Of a DNA stretch of 32,014 nt, positions 15,976-23,587 are shown piece by piece. The DNA is from Actinomycetota bacterium. GTDB lineage: Bacteria > Actinomycetota > Thermoleophilia > Gaiellales > Gaiellaceae. How positions within the stretch are numbered: the first letter of the stretch is position 1; each line of letters opens with the position of its first letter. The translations under genes and the position numbers were made by a program. The notes under the pieces are model-generated. The model was not told the origin of the DNA. It saw nothing but the letters and a program-made list of their open reading frames with translations, and did no database searches. The stretch is taken from contig VAWL01000039.1 in NCBI GenBank assembly GCA_005883965.1, forward strand, positions 1-32,014, written 5' to 3'.

Positions 15976-16655
15976 GTGTCCAAGCCTACGGCGGCCTGCA
16001 TCGCGGCGACCGGCGCCTCGATTCCCGTCCAGAGCTCGAACGACTTCGTGCCCTGGCGCACGAGCGCCTCGAGCCCGTCGACCACCTCGCAGCCGGCGGC
16101 CCGGGCGGCGGCGGCGAGGGCCGTGGGGCGGCCGTCCGGGTAGTAGGCGAGATCGACCACGGTTTGCTCGGCGCTCGGCTCGACGAGCAGCTCGTCGCGC
16201 ACCGGCGTCGCGTTCACGATCAGGTCGCAGCCGCCCGCGTCCGGCGGCCATTCGCCGCTGCGCGTGAACACCCGCACCTCGCCGGCAAGCCCAGGCAGCA
16301 GTGCCTTCGCGGCACCGCCGGCGCCGATCAGGCAGACCTGCCGCGCCGCGATTCCCGCGACGATCTCCACATCGGTGTTGAATCCGAGCACTCGCCCGTC
16401 GCGGAGGACGAGCGTGTTCACCGATTCGCCTTCGGCCTCGTCGCAGAGCTCGACCACCGCCTGTTTGTGCGGGATGGTCACGTTTGCGCCCGCCCAGCTC
16501 TCCCTGATCGAGCGCACTACTCCCGCCAGGTCGCCCGGATCGACCTCGAGGGCGGAGTACTCCCAGTCGAGCCCGGCAGCGGCGAAGGCCGCGTTTTGCA
16601 TCCTCGGCGAGAGCGACTCGGCGACCGGCCGCCCGAGCAGCGCGACTCGTGTCAC
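15972..16655 (-). CDS. aroE: Shikimate dehydrogenase, compact form
   Basis: AroE reduces 3-dehydroshikimate with NADPH. The start is GTG 16655 ([20 protein letters not shown]), overlapping the mltG stop as GTGA. The product has 227 residues, shorter than the usual 260-280. It keeps the substrate motif ([11 protein letters not shown]), [16 protein letters not shown] with the catalytic Lys, GFNTD with the catalytic Asp, the nucleotide-binding [13 protein letters not shown], and VVDLAYYP. The loops between these blocks are trimmed, with no frame change. The gene starts an aroE-aroC-aroKB run. Confidence 0.9.
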   Translation of the reverse strand: MTRVALLGRPVAESLSPRMQNAAFAAAGLDWEYSALEVDPGDLAGVVRSIRESWAGANVTIPHKQAVVELCDEAEGESVNTLVLRDGRVLGFNTDVEIVAGIAARQVCLIGAGGAAKALLPGLAGEVRVFTRSGEWPPDAGGCDLIVNATPVRDELLVEPSAEQTVVDLAYYPDGRPTALAAAARAAGCEVVDGLEALVRQGTKSFELWTGIEAPVAAMQAAVGLDT

Positions 16656-17542
16656 CCGAACCCGTGCGCGGCCTTGTAGGCCTGGAAGGCCGCGAAGCTC
16701 GCCGTGAAGAAGTGGTGCACGTGGTCGGGCTTCCGTACGAAGTAGATCCAGGGCCCGGCCGCCGGGTGCGCGGCCGCCTGGATCGACGCGAGCCCGGGAT
16801 TCGCGATCGGCGTCGGCGGCAGCCCGATGATGCTCGCGTTGCGGGTGTTGTACGGGTTCGTGCTCGCCAGCTCCGAATCCGTCAGCGACTGCGTCGGCGG
16901 AATGTGCAGGCCGTAGCGCGTGGTCGCGTCGATGCCGAGGTTCATGCCGAGGTGGAGCCGGTTGTAGATCACGCGGGCGATCTTGCCGCGGTCCTCGGGG
17001 GCGACGGCCTCCTTCTCGACCAGCGACGCGATCGTCAGCACGTCGTACGCGGTCAGGTTCTTCGAGCGGGCGTATCCGAGGTTCACCTTCGCCCAGTTCT
17101 CGCGGAATGCCTTCAACTGCTGCGCCACGAGCTGCGCGGAGGTCGTGCGCGCGACGAAGTCGTAGGTTGCGGGGAAGAGGAAGCCCTCGAGCGGGTAGCT
17201 GTGGCGGCCGAAGCCGGGCTCGAGTCGCGCACGGCTCGTGGCAGTGAGATAGCTCCTTGTGCGCAGCCGGGTCGGCTTTCCCTTCTCGCGCTGCGCGATC
17301 CGGGCGACGACTCCGACCCGCTGGGCCATCTGCGCGCGGGTGAACCCTTCCGGGAAGACGACCCGGAACGGCTTCGCCGGGAGGATCGCGGTCGTCGTCT
17401 GCGCGTGCTTGCCGCCGCGGAAGCTGCTGACGATGAACCAGGCCACCGCGAAGCCCGCGACCAGCACGGCGAGCGCGGCCAACCGGCGGCGGTAGACGAC
17501 CCCGCGCGGCGTCCGTCGCGGCGGCCGGGGCCGCGGCGGCAT
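16652..17542 (-). CDS. mltG: Endolytic transglycosylase MltG
   Basis: MltG is a membrane-bound lytic transglycosylase that cuts nascent peptidoglycan. The start is ATG 17542, overlapping the ruvX stop (TGATG); the ORF-track start at 17566 is inside ruvX. The 296-residue protein has a basic proline-rich cytoplasmic tail, a TM helix at about 21-40, a LysM-like region ([16 protein letters not shown]), and the YceG catalytic domain with [21 protein letters not shown] holding the catalytic Glu, [22 protein letters not shown], and [18 protein letters not shown]. The alaS-ruvX-mltG-aroE order is widespread in Gram-positive bacteria. Confidence 0.94.
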   Translation of the reverse strand: MPPRPRPPRRTPRGVVYRRRLAALAVLVAGFAVAWFIVSSFRGGKHAQTTTAILPAKPFRVVFPEGFTRAQMAQRVGVVARIAQREKGKPTRLRTRSYLTATSRARLEPGFGRHSYPLEGFLFPATYDFVARTTSAQLVAQQLKAFRENWAKVNLGYARSKNLTAYDVLTIASLVEKEAVAPEDRGKIARVIYNRLHLGMNLGIDATTRYGLHIPPTQSLTDSELASTNPYNTRNASIIGLPPTPIANPGLASIQAAAHPAAGPWIYFVRKPDHVHHFFTASFAAFQAYKAAHGFG

Positions 17543-17940
17543 CACTCCCGGCCGGCGCTCGACCACTCGAGGTAGCTCGACAACAGATGCGCCGCGGCCC
17601 GCGCGTCCTCGGGCGCATCGTCCGAGCCCACGGTCTGGGCAAGGCCGGTCGTGAAGCGCTCGTCGAAGCTCTCGACCGGGACGTCGACCGCGCCCCGCAG
17701 CGCCTCGAGGAACGCTTCGGTCTCCCGGGCCTGGGCGCCGTGCTCGCCACGCAGCGTGAGCGGCAGCCCGACGACGACGCGCTCCGCGGCCTCGGCCCTG
17801 ATCAGCCGGGCGAGCTCCGCCAGTCCGTTCTCGCTGTCCGCCCGATCGACGACGCCGAGCGGCCGAGCGATCGTGCCCGTGGGGTCGGAGACCGCGACGC
17901 CCGTGCGCGCGGAGCCGTAGTCGACTGCGAGAACCTTCAC
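17542..17940 (-). CDS. ruvX: RuvX/YqgF family pre-16S rRNA processing nuclease
   Basis: The 132-residue protein has the RNase H-like fold of the YqgF family: VLAVDYGSARTGVAVSD at the N-terminus with the first catalytic Asp, VVVGLPLTLRGEHGAQA in the middle, and SFDERFTTGLA toward the C-terminus. Family members process the 5' end of 16S rRNA. The GTG start overlaps the alaS stop as GTGA and the gene is coupled to mltG. Confidence 0.93.
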   Translation of the reverse strand: MKVLAVDYGSARTGVAVSDPTGTIARPLGVVDRADSENGLAELARLIRAEAAERVVVGLPLTLRGEHGAQARETEAFLEALRGAVDVPVESFDERFTTGLAQTVGSDDAPEDARAAAHLLSSYLEWSSAGRE

Positions 17941-20462
17941 GCGAGCGCCCGGCGCAGGGCCTCCTCCGCCTTGGCCAGCGCGTCGTCCAGCTTCTCGGGG
18001 TTCTTGCCGCCGGCCCGCGCCATCGTCGCCCGCCCGCCGCCGCCCCCGCCGACCTCGGCCGCGGCCTCGCGGATCACGGCGACCGCGTCCAGCCGCCCCT
18101 CGAGTGAGCGGTCGAAGTTGGCGACCAGGTGCACCCGCCCGTCCTCGCTCGCGCCGAGCACGACCGCCGCCGGCCCCCGCTCCTGCACGATCCGGTCGGA
18201 CTCGGCCAGGAGCGCCTCGGCGTCCACCCCGCTTGCGCGGCCGACGTAGACGTTGACGCCGCCGATCTCCTCCTCGCGGCTCGGCTCGACCTGCACCTCC
18301 TGGCGCTCCTCGCGGCGGCCGCCGCCCTTCCGCGCCTCCGCAAGCTCTTCGCGCAACTCGTCCACCTCGCGCGAGCGCGCGTGCAGGAGGGCGTACGCCT
18401 CGCCGGAGGTGACCGCCTCGATCCGCCGCGTGCCCGAGCCGATCGAGCTCTCGGAGAGGATCACGAACTGCCCGATCTCCGCGGTGGAGCGCACATGCGT
18501 GCCGCCACAGAGCTCGCGCGAGTAGCCGGCGACCTCGACCAACCGCACCTCGTCGCCGTACTTCTCGCCGAAGAGCATCATCGCGCCGAGCTTGCGCGCC
18601 TCGTCGATCGGGACGATGAACGCGCGCACCGGCAGGTTCTCGAACACGCGCTCGTTGACCTGCCGCTCGACCTCGGCCCGTTCTTCCGGTGTCAGCGCCT
18701 GCGGGTGGGCGAAGTCGAAGCGCAGCTTGTCCGGCCGCACCGCGGACCCCGCCTGGCGCGCGTGCTCACCGAGGACGTCCTGCAGCGCCTTGTGCAGCAG
18801 GTGCGTCGCGGTGTGGTTGGCCATCGTCGGGAAGCGAACCGACCAGGGCACAACCGCGCGCACCCGCATCCCCTCGCCAAAACCGGACCCCTCGAAGATG
18901 AGCACCTGGTCGTCGCCAGGGAGCCGCGACGCCGCGAGCAGCTCGGCACGTGCGCCCGTCTCCTCGTTCTCGATGTAACCGGAGTCGGAGACCTGCCCGC
19001 CGCCCTCGGGATAGAAGGGCGACTGCTCGAGCTTCGCCTGGAACTGCCCGTCGCCGAGATCCTCGTAGGCGATGATCGCGGTCAGCACGTCGGTCTTCTC
19101 GTAGCCGACGAAGTCGCTCCGCTTGTCGGAGCTGACCTTCACCTCGACCTTCGCCTCGGTCCGCCTCGACCGCTCGCGCTGCTCCGTCATCAGCCGCTGA
19201 AAGCCGTCCACGTCCACCGGCAGCCCACGCTCGCGTGCCAGCTCCTCGGTCAGCTCCAGCGGGAAGCCGTAGGTGTCGTGCAGCCGGAAGGCATCGTCGC
19301 CCGAGATGCCGTCGCCGCCCGCGACCTCCTCGAAGAGCTTCAGCCCGCGCGCCAGCGTCTCCGAGAAGCGCTTCTCCTCCTCGCTCAGGATGCGACCGAC
19401 GTCCTCCGCGCGCTCGCGTAGCTCCGGGTAGCCGTCAGCCATCTGCGCGACCACGACCTCCGCGAGTCGCGCGAGGAACGGCGAGTCGAGCCCGATCCGC
19501 CCGGCCTGCAGGATCGCGCGGCGGACAATCCGCCGCATGACGTAACCGCGCCCTTCGTTCGACGGCTCGACCCCGTCGGCCGCGAGGAAGGTCATCCCGC
19601 GCGCGTGGTCGGCGAGGATCCGGTGCGCCTTGGTCGCCTGCTCGCTCTCGCCGTACGCGACGCCGGACTCGGCCGCGATCCAGGCCATGATCTCCTGGTA
19701 GCCGTCGGTGTCGTAGACCGAGTCGACCTGCTGCAGGATCCGCGCGCCGCGCTCGAGGCCGAGCCCCGTGTCGATGTTCTGCTGCGGCAGCGGGGTGAGC
19801 GAGCCGTCAACGTGCAGCTCGAACTCCATGAAGACGAGGTTCCAGAACTCGAGGAAGCGCTCGCATTCGCAGCCCGGCGCGCACTCGGGCCGGCCGCAGC
19901 CGACGCCCTCGCCCCAGTCGTAGAAGATCTCCGAGTCGGGCCCGCACGGCCCGGGCCCGCCGACCGACCAGAAGTTGTCGGCGCGCGGCAGCCGCGTGAT
20001 CCGCTCCGGAGGCATCCCCTTCCGCTCCCAGTGGGCGATCGCCACCTCGTCCTCGCCGAGCCTGAGCTCCGGGTCGCCGGCGAAGACGCTGCACCAGATC
20101 CGGTCCGGGTCGAGCTTCATGTGCTCGAAGATGAACTCCCAGGCGAGGTCGATCGCGCCTTCCTTGAAGTATTGCCCGAACGAGAAGTTGCCGAGCATCT
20201 CGAAGAAGGTCAGGTGGTAGCCGTCCAGGCCGACCTCGTCGATGTCCGGCGTGCGAAACACCTTCTGCACCGTGGTCAGCAGCGGCGCCGGCGGCTCCTC
20301 GAGCCCGAGGAAGAAGGGCATCAGCGGCTGCATTCCCGCCGAGACCAGCAGGGTCGAGCGGTCGTCCGCGCGCGGGATCAGCGAGGCCGAGGGCTGGAAC
20401 TCGTGGCCCTTTGACTCGAAGAACTCGCGGTAGCCCGCGCGCAGCTCGGCGGTGGTTCGCAC
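17937..20462 (-). CDS. alaS: Alanyl-tRNA synthetase
   Basis: AlaRS charges tRNA-Ala. The 841-residue protein is complete, slightly shorter than the usual 870-880. The N-terminal catalytic part has REFFESKGHEFQPSASLIPR, SAGMQPLMPFFLG and a GPGPCGPDSEIFYDWG loop. The editing domain has the zinc-binding HTATHLLH and CGGTHVRS motifs in its second half. A DHHA1-type C-terminus ends with VGGGGGGRATMARAGGKN. A Cys-rich insertion (CGRPECAPGCECERF) lies at about 195-210. TAGAAT lies 7 nt before the GTG start, so the gene probably has its own leaderless promoter after the sigma-factor gene. Confidence 0.97.
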   Translation of the reverse strand: MRTTAELRAGYREFFESKGHEFQPSASLIPRADDRSTLLVSAGMQPLMPFFLGLEEPPAPLLTTVQKVFRTPDIDEVGLDGYHLTFFEMLGNFSFGQYFKEGAIDLAWEFIFEHMKLDPDRIWCSVFAGDPELRLGEDEVAIAHWERKGMPPERITRLPRADNFWSVGGPGPCGPDSEIFYDWGEGVGCGRPECAPGCECERFLEFWNLVFMEFELHVDGSLTPLPQQNIDTGLGLERGARILQQVDSVYDTDGYQEIMAWIAAESGVAYGESEQATKAHRILADHARGMTFLAADGVEPSNEGRGYVMRRIVRRAILQAGRIGLDSPFLARLAEVVVAQMADGYPELRERAEDVGRILSEEEKRFSETLARGLKLFEEVAGGDGISGDDAFRLHDTYGFPLELTEELARERGLPVDVDGFQRLMTEQRERSRRTEAKVEVKVSSDKRSDFVGYEKTDVLTAIIAYEDLGDGQFQAKLEQSPFYPEGGGQVSDSGYIENEETGARAELLAASRLPGDDQVLIFEGSGFGEGMRVRAVVPWSVRFPTMANHTATHLLHKALQDVLGEHARQAGSAVRPDKLRFDFAHPQALTPEERAEVERQVNERVFENLPVRAFIVPIDEARKLGAMMLFGEKYGDEVRLVEVAGYSRELCGGTHVRSTAEIGQFVILSESSIGSGTRRIEAVTSGEAYALLHARSREVDELREELAEARKGGGRREERQEVQVEPSREEEIGGVNVYVGRASGVDAEALLAESDRIVQERGPAAVVLGASEDGRVHLVANFDRSLEGRLDAVAVIREAAAEVGGGGGGRATMARAGGKNPEKLDDALAKAEEALRRALA

Positions 20463-20469
20463 GGGAGTG

Positions 20470-20475
20470 ATTCTA
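20470..20475 (-). promoter_or_regulatory. Putative -10 element of alaS (TAGAAT)
   Basis: TAGAAT is followed by CACTCCC and the GTG start of alaS. It lies in the 31-bp gap after the sigma-factor stop and looks like a promoter for alaS-ruvX-mltG-aro genes. No T-box-like leader could fit in this gap. Confidence 0.5.
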
Positions 20476-20493
20476 GGTGCGGCCCCAGGCGCG

Positions 20494-21261
20494 CTAGCCG
20501 CTCGCAGCGCGGTCGGGCTCGTCGGGCTCGACAGCGATCTCGGCGCGGATCTTCTCCAGCGACCGGCGGATCAGGCGCGAGACGTGCATCTGCGAGATGC
20601 CGACCTGCTGGGCGATCTGCGACTGCGTCAGGCCCTCGAAGAACCGCAGGTGCAGGATCTGCCGCTCGCGCTCGTCGAGCACGCGAAAGCCCGGCGCGAG
20701 CACGGCGAGGTCCTCCGTCAGCGCGTAGCGCGGCTCCTCGGTGCCGAGCGATTCGAGCGGGTCGAGCTCGCCCTCCTCGTCCTGGCTCGCGCCGACCGAG
20801 AGCGAAAGGGAGCTGTAGGCGCGGCCCGACTCGAGCGCCTCCAGCACCTCTTCGTCCGTCACCTCGGCGGCCTTGGCCAGCTCGGCGATCGTCGGCGAGC
20901 GGCTGAGTTGAACGGTCAGCTCCTCGAGCAGCCGTGAGAGCTGGATGTTCAGCTCCTGCAGCCCACGCGGGACGCGGACCGACCAGCCGCGGTCGCGGAA
21001 GTGGCGCTTGATCTCGCCGATGATGTTCGGCGTCGCGTAGGTCGTCAGCTCGACACCGCGATCGACGTCGAAGCGGTCGATCGCCTTGATCAGGCCGATC
21101 GCGCCGATCTGGACGAGGTCCTCGAGCTGCTCGCCGCGATAAGCGTAGCGGCGCGCGAGCGACCGAACGAGCGACATGTACTGCTCGATCAGCTGCTCCC
21201 GCGCGGCGAGGTCGCCCTCCTCGTGGTAGCGGCGCAGCAGGACCTTGTCGCTCTCGGCCAT
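20494..21261 (-). CDS. SigB/SigF/SigG-type group 3 sigma factor
   Basis: The start is ATG 21261, overlapping the upstream gene as TGATG; the ORF-track start at 21303 lies inside it. The 255-residue protein has region 2 (LIEQYMSLVRSLARRYAYRG, EDLVQIGAIGLIKAIDRFDV, TTYATPNIIGEIKRHFRDRG), region 3 (RSPTIAELAKAAEVTDEEVL) and region 4 (LDERERQILHLRFFEGLTQS, then a helix-turn-helix in IAQQVGISQMHVSRLIRRSL). These are hallmarks of the general-stress/sporulation sigma family. The partner gene directly upstream resembles an anti-sigma kinase. Its targets cannot be read from this window. Confidence 0.93.
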   Translation of the reverse strand: MAESDKVLLRRYHEEGDLAAREQLIEQYMSLVRSLARRYAYRGEQLEDLVQIGAIGLIKAIDRFDVDRGVELTTYATPNIIGEIKRHFRDRGWSVRVPRGLQELNIQLSRLLEELTVQLSRSPTIAELAKAAEVTDEEVLEALESGRAYSSLSLSVGASQDEEGELDPLESLGTEEPRYALTEDLAVLAPGFRVLDERERQILHLRFFEGLTQSQIAQQVGISQMHVSRLIRRSLEKIRAEIAVEPDEPDRAASG

Positions 21262-21638
21262 CAGCCCTCGCGCTCCGCCACGCGCTTGCGCAGCTCGAGC
21301 CACCCGTCGGCGTCTAGCTGGTACCCGTCGAGGACCGTGTCCAGGATCCGGCGCAGCGTCACCTCGTCGCCGGGATCGCGCTCGAGCTCTCCGCGCAGAG
21401 TGCCGTCGGGGAACGGGCCGACCGTCGCGCGCAGCGAGCCCTCGGCGAGGCAGAGCTTGACCGTGACGTGGCCGTTGCTCGCCGCCCGCTCGAGCACCGC
21501 GTCAAGGGCAGTCTCCAGGTCGTCGAGGCTCTCGAAGGTCAGGCCGAGGCGCGCCGCGAAGCCGCCGAGCACGAGGTGCGCGACCTCGTGGAACGGCTCC
21601 TCGCGCGGAATGCTGAGAGTGATCTCGTCGCCGGTCAT
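21261..21638 (-). CDS. RsbW-like putative anti-sigma factor with degenerate ATPase motifs
   Basis: The 125-residue protein overlaps mnmA (ATGA) and the sigma-factor gene (TGATG). Its size, position and pattern (ITLSIPREEPFHEVAHLVLG, then LDDLETALDAVLERAASNG) fit the GHKL-type anti-sigma factors that hold SigF/SigB. The N-box, normally EA..NA..H, reads DAVLERAASNGH, and no clear G-box glycines follow. If it is an anti-sigma factor it may bind without kinase activity. No anti-anti-sigma gene is nearby. Homology is inferred mainly from context and helix pattern. Confidence 0.6.
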   Translation of the reverse strand: MTGDEITLSIPREEPFHEVAHLVLGGFAARLGLTFESLDDLETALDAVLERAASNGHVTVKLCLAEGSLRATVGPFPDGTLRGELERDPGDEVTLRRILDTVLDGYQLDADGWLELRKRVAEREG

Positions 21639-22936
21639 CTGCCCCGTTCTTCAAACGCGGCAACGGCCTGGGAGGTTTCGCGAGGATCCGGTAGTCCGAT
21701 CGTGCCTGCACCTACGACAACGTCATGTTCGTAGAGCACGGCCGCCTGGCCCGGCGCGACGCCGTACGCGGGCTCGTCGAGCAGGAGGCGGAAACCGCTC
21801 TCGGTCTCGATCGCCTCGGCGGGAAGCGCCGGCGAGCGGTAGCGCAGCTTCGCGTCGACCCGGCTCACCGGCACGTAGAGCCGGCCGCGGGCCTCGACCT
21901 CGGTCGTGGCAAGAGCCTCGCGACGACCGGCGACGACCGTGTTGGTGGAAGGGTCGGCGCGCAGCGCGTACAGCGGCTCGCCGGCCGCGACTCCGAGGCC
22001 ACGTCGCTGGCCCGGAGTGAACCGCCAGAAGCCGTCGTGCCGCCCGATCTCGCTGCCGTCCTCGTCGACGACCGGGCCGTCCGCAGCCTCGAGGCCGTGC
22101 CGCTGAAGGAAGTCGCGGTAGTCGCCGCCGGCCAGGAAGCACGCCTCCTGGCTCTCGGAGCGGCCGGCCGCGGCGAGCCCGGCGCGCGCCGCCTCGGCCC
22201 GCGTCTCCTCCTTCGTCTGCTCGCCGAGCGGGAACCAGATCCGCTCGAGCAGCCGCGGGTCGAGCCGGCCGAGCATGTACGACTGATCCTTGGCCGCATC
22301 GGCCCCGCGTGCGAGCAGGAGCCGTCCGCGGTGGCGGACGATGCGCGCGTAGTGACCGGTCGCCAGGCGCTCGGCACCAGCGCGCGCGGCAAAGTCGACG
22401 AGCTCGGCGAAGCGGAAGCTGCCGTTGCAGCGGATGCAGGGGTTCGGGGTCTCGCCCGCCGCGTAGCCGCGGATGAACGGGCCGACGACCGCGCGCCGGA
22501 ACTCCTCGCGCAGGTCGAGGGTCACGTGCGGGAGACCGAGCGCGTGGCAGGTCGCGCGGGCGGCGAGGACGGCCTCGGGCGAGCAGCAGGCGCGCTCGGC
22601 ATCGGGCCCCCGCGGATCGAGCCAGAGGCGAAGCGTCACGCCGATCGCGCCGGGGCCCGCTCGCAGCAGCGCCACTGCACTGTCGACGCCGCCGCTCATG
22701 GCGACCGCGACCCGGCCGGGCTCCGGCGCAGCGGTGAAGATCGGCCCGAGCGCATTCGCGAGCGCGTCCACGGCCAGCTCGTCGCCGCCCACGGCCGCGG
22801 CCTCGAGGAGGGTCAGGCCCTCGAGCGGCCGCTCGAGCCCATCCGCCTCGGCGCTGACGATCCGCTCGCCTTCGACCGCGAGGCGGATGAGCGCCCAGCG
22901 TCCGTCACGTGAGGAATCGCCGGCGAGCTCGACCAT
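21635..22936 (-). CDS. mnmA: tRNA 2-thiouridine(34) synthase MnmA with extra IscU/NifU-like N-terminal domain
   Basis: MnmA thiolates the wobble uridine of Lys, Glu and Gln tRNAs. The PP-loop SGGVDS is at 81-86. The catalytic cysteines are Cys166 (NPCIRCN) and Cys265 (SQEACFL). DQSYMLGRLD and FTPGQRRGLGV are also family motifs. Residues 1-70 precede the usual start and read like the IscU/NifU scaffold fold (WALIRLAVEGERIVSAEADG, LTLLEAAAVGGDELAVDALA), but none of the Fe-S cysteines is present. That part may serve as a docking domain for the sulfur donor. TAGCCT lies 6 nt before the ATG. No iscS is in the window. Confidence 0.92.
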   Translation of the reverse strand: MVELAGDSSRDGRWALIRLAVEGERIVSAEADGLERPLEGLTLLEAAAVGGDELAVDALANALGPIFTAAPEPGRVAVAMSGGVDSAVALLRAGPGAIGVTLRLWLDPRGPDAERACCSPEAVLAARATCHALGLPHVTLDLREEFRRAVVGPFIRGYAAGETPNPCIRCNGSFRFAELVDFAARAGAERLATGHYARIVRHRGRLLLARGADAAKDQSYMLGRLDPRLLERIWFPLGEQTKEETRAEAARAGLAAAGRSESQEACFLAGGDYRDFLQRHGLEAADGPVVDEDGSEIGRHDGFWRFTPGQRRGLGVAAGEPLYALRADPSTNTVVAGRREALATTEVEARGRLYVPVSRVDAKLRYRSPALPAEAIETESGFRLLLDEPAYGVAPGQAAVLYEHDVVVGAGTIGLPDPRETSQAVAAFEERGR

Positions 22937-22942
22937 CAGCCC

Positions 22943-22948
22943 AGGCTA
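22943..22948 (-). promoter_or_regulatory. Putative -10 element of mnmA (TAGCCT)
   Basis: TAGCCT, then GGGCTG, then the ATG of mnmA. There is no Shine-Dalgarno, which suggests a leaderless start just after the 6S RNA gene and its 3' hairpin. Confidence 0.45.
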
Positions 22949-22955
22949 GCGAGAT

Positions 22956-22986
22956 GCGCAGGGGGAACGCGTGGCTCCCCCTGCGC
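22956..22986 (-). terminator. Perfect 11-bp stem-loop at the 3' end of the RNA gene
   Basis: GCGCAGGGGGA pairs with TCCCCCTGCGC around a 9-nt loop. It lies directly after the closing stem of the putative 6S RNA and before the mnmA promoter. No U-tract follows on either strand, so it may terminate inefficiently, act as a 3' stability hairpin, or serve another role. Confidence 0.45.
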
Positions 22987-23147
22987 TGCCCCACCCTGCC
23001 GCTGTCCCGAGCTCGATGCGAACCTGGATAGCCAGGTGGGTGCCGCGTCGGCCTTCGAGCGCCAGGCGCCCTCGGGTCGAACGACGGCTCCCTCTGCATC
23101 GGTGTTGGTTCTACATTGAGAGCCCGGGCACGTACAGGGTCGAGCAC
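22985..23147 (-). ncRNA. ssrS: Probable 6S RNA
   Basis: The 219-bp gap before mnmA has no gene but folds well when read on the minus strand. The ends pair as GCTCGACCCTG with CAGGGTGGGGC (10 of 11 pairs). An inner stem pairs CCCGGGCTC with GAGCTCGGG. Then comes a large bubble: the 5' side is mostly single-stranded (AATGTAGAACCAACACC) and the 3' side holds a small hairpin (ACCTGG-CTAT-CCAGGT). The apical arm pairs CGTCGTTCGA with TCGAAGGCCGACG. This closing stem, bubble with 3' hairpin and apical stem is the 6S plan, and about 160 nt is near the usual size. Its place between aspS and mnmA matches the bsrA neighbourhood of Bacillus. A TAGAGT hexamer lies at the expected distance upstream. The ends are approximate. 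Confidence 0.65.
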
Positions 23148-23152
23148 CTCTC

Positions 23153-23158
23153 ACTCTA
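23153..23158 (-). promoter_or_regulatory. Putative -10 element of the 6S-like RNA (TAGAGT) overlapping the upstream stop
   Basis: The TAG stop of the RlpA-like gene is the start of TAGAGT. Seven bases later the GGTGCTCG 5' end of the structured RNA begins. Confidence 0.5.
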
Positions 23159-23587
23159 GCGCGGCGGCGTTCCGGCGAAGACCCACTGGATCCTCTGGAC
23201 GCCGTCGATCCCGAGCTTGCCGGCGAGCGCAGGCGTCAGCTCGAACTTCCGCCCGGGCGGCACCGGCCCGTGTTCGATCACCTGCACCAGGAAGTGCGGG
23301 CTGTTCTCGTAGGCGACGTAGAGCTTGATTCCGCAGGGGAGCACCGAGTCGGTGACGCCGAGCGTGCCCGGCTGGATGGTGACGCCGCAGTTCGTCACGC
23401 GGCCCGTCTTCTGGAGCGTCCCGCCGGCAAGGCTCGTGCGCCACTGCCCACCCTGGAGCGTGACCGGCTGCAAGAGGCTGCGCGTCTGCTGCTTGCCGTT
23501 GTGAGACGTCAGCGCGAGCGAGACGACCGCCGCCAGCAAGGCGACTCCCGCCAGGGCGATCTCGCGCTGGGCGAGGACCGGGCTCAG
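23156..23587 (-). CDS. Membrane-anchored RlpA-like double-psi beta-barrel protein
   Basis: From the preferred start the product has 143 residues. A TM anchor spans about 10-26 (ALAGVALLAAVVSLALTS). The exported part carries an RlpA/expansin-like barrel: TNCGVTIQPG, GVTDSVLPCGIKLYVAY, FLVQVIEHGPVPPGRKFELT and KLGIDGVQRIQWVF. Cys67 and Cys85 may form a disulfide. The VIDRGP motif of RlpA reads VIEHGP, so the conserved Asp is Glu here. The ORF-track start at 23785 runs through the upstream gene. The best start is CTG at 23587, overlapping its stop as CTGA with AGGAG five bases upstream. The role is probably cell-wall binding or modification. Confidence 0.72.
   Translation of the reverse strand: MSPVLAQREIALAGVALLAAVVSLALTSHNGKQQTRSLLQPVTLQGGQWRTSLAGGTLQKTGRVTNCGVTIQPGTLGVTDSVLPCGIKLYVAYENSPHFLVQVIEHGPVPPGRKFELTPALAGKLGIDGVQRIQWVFAGTPPR

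Noticed and set aside
14700-16679. 659-residue plus-strand ORF
   Set aside because: It runs antisense to aroKB, aroC and aroE and is mostly low-complexity Arg/Ser/Pro.
22905-23147. 80-residue minus ORF over the mnmA leader
   Set aside because: It overlaps the structured RNA, has no family pattern and shares the RNA's paired segments.
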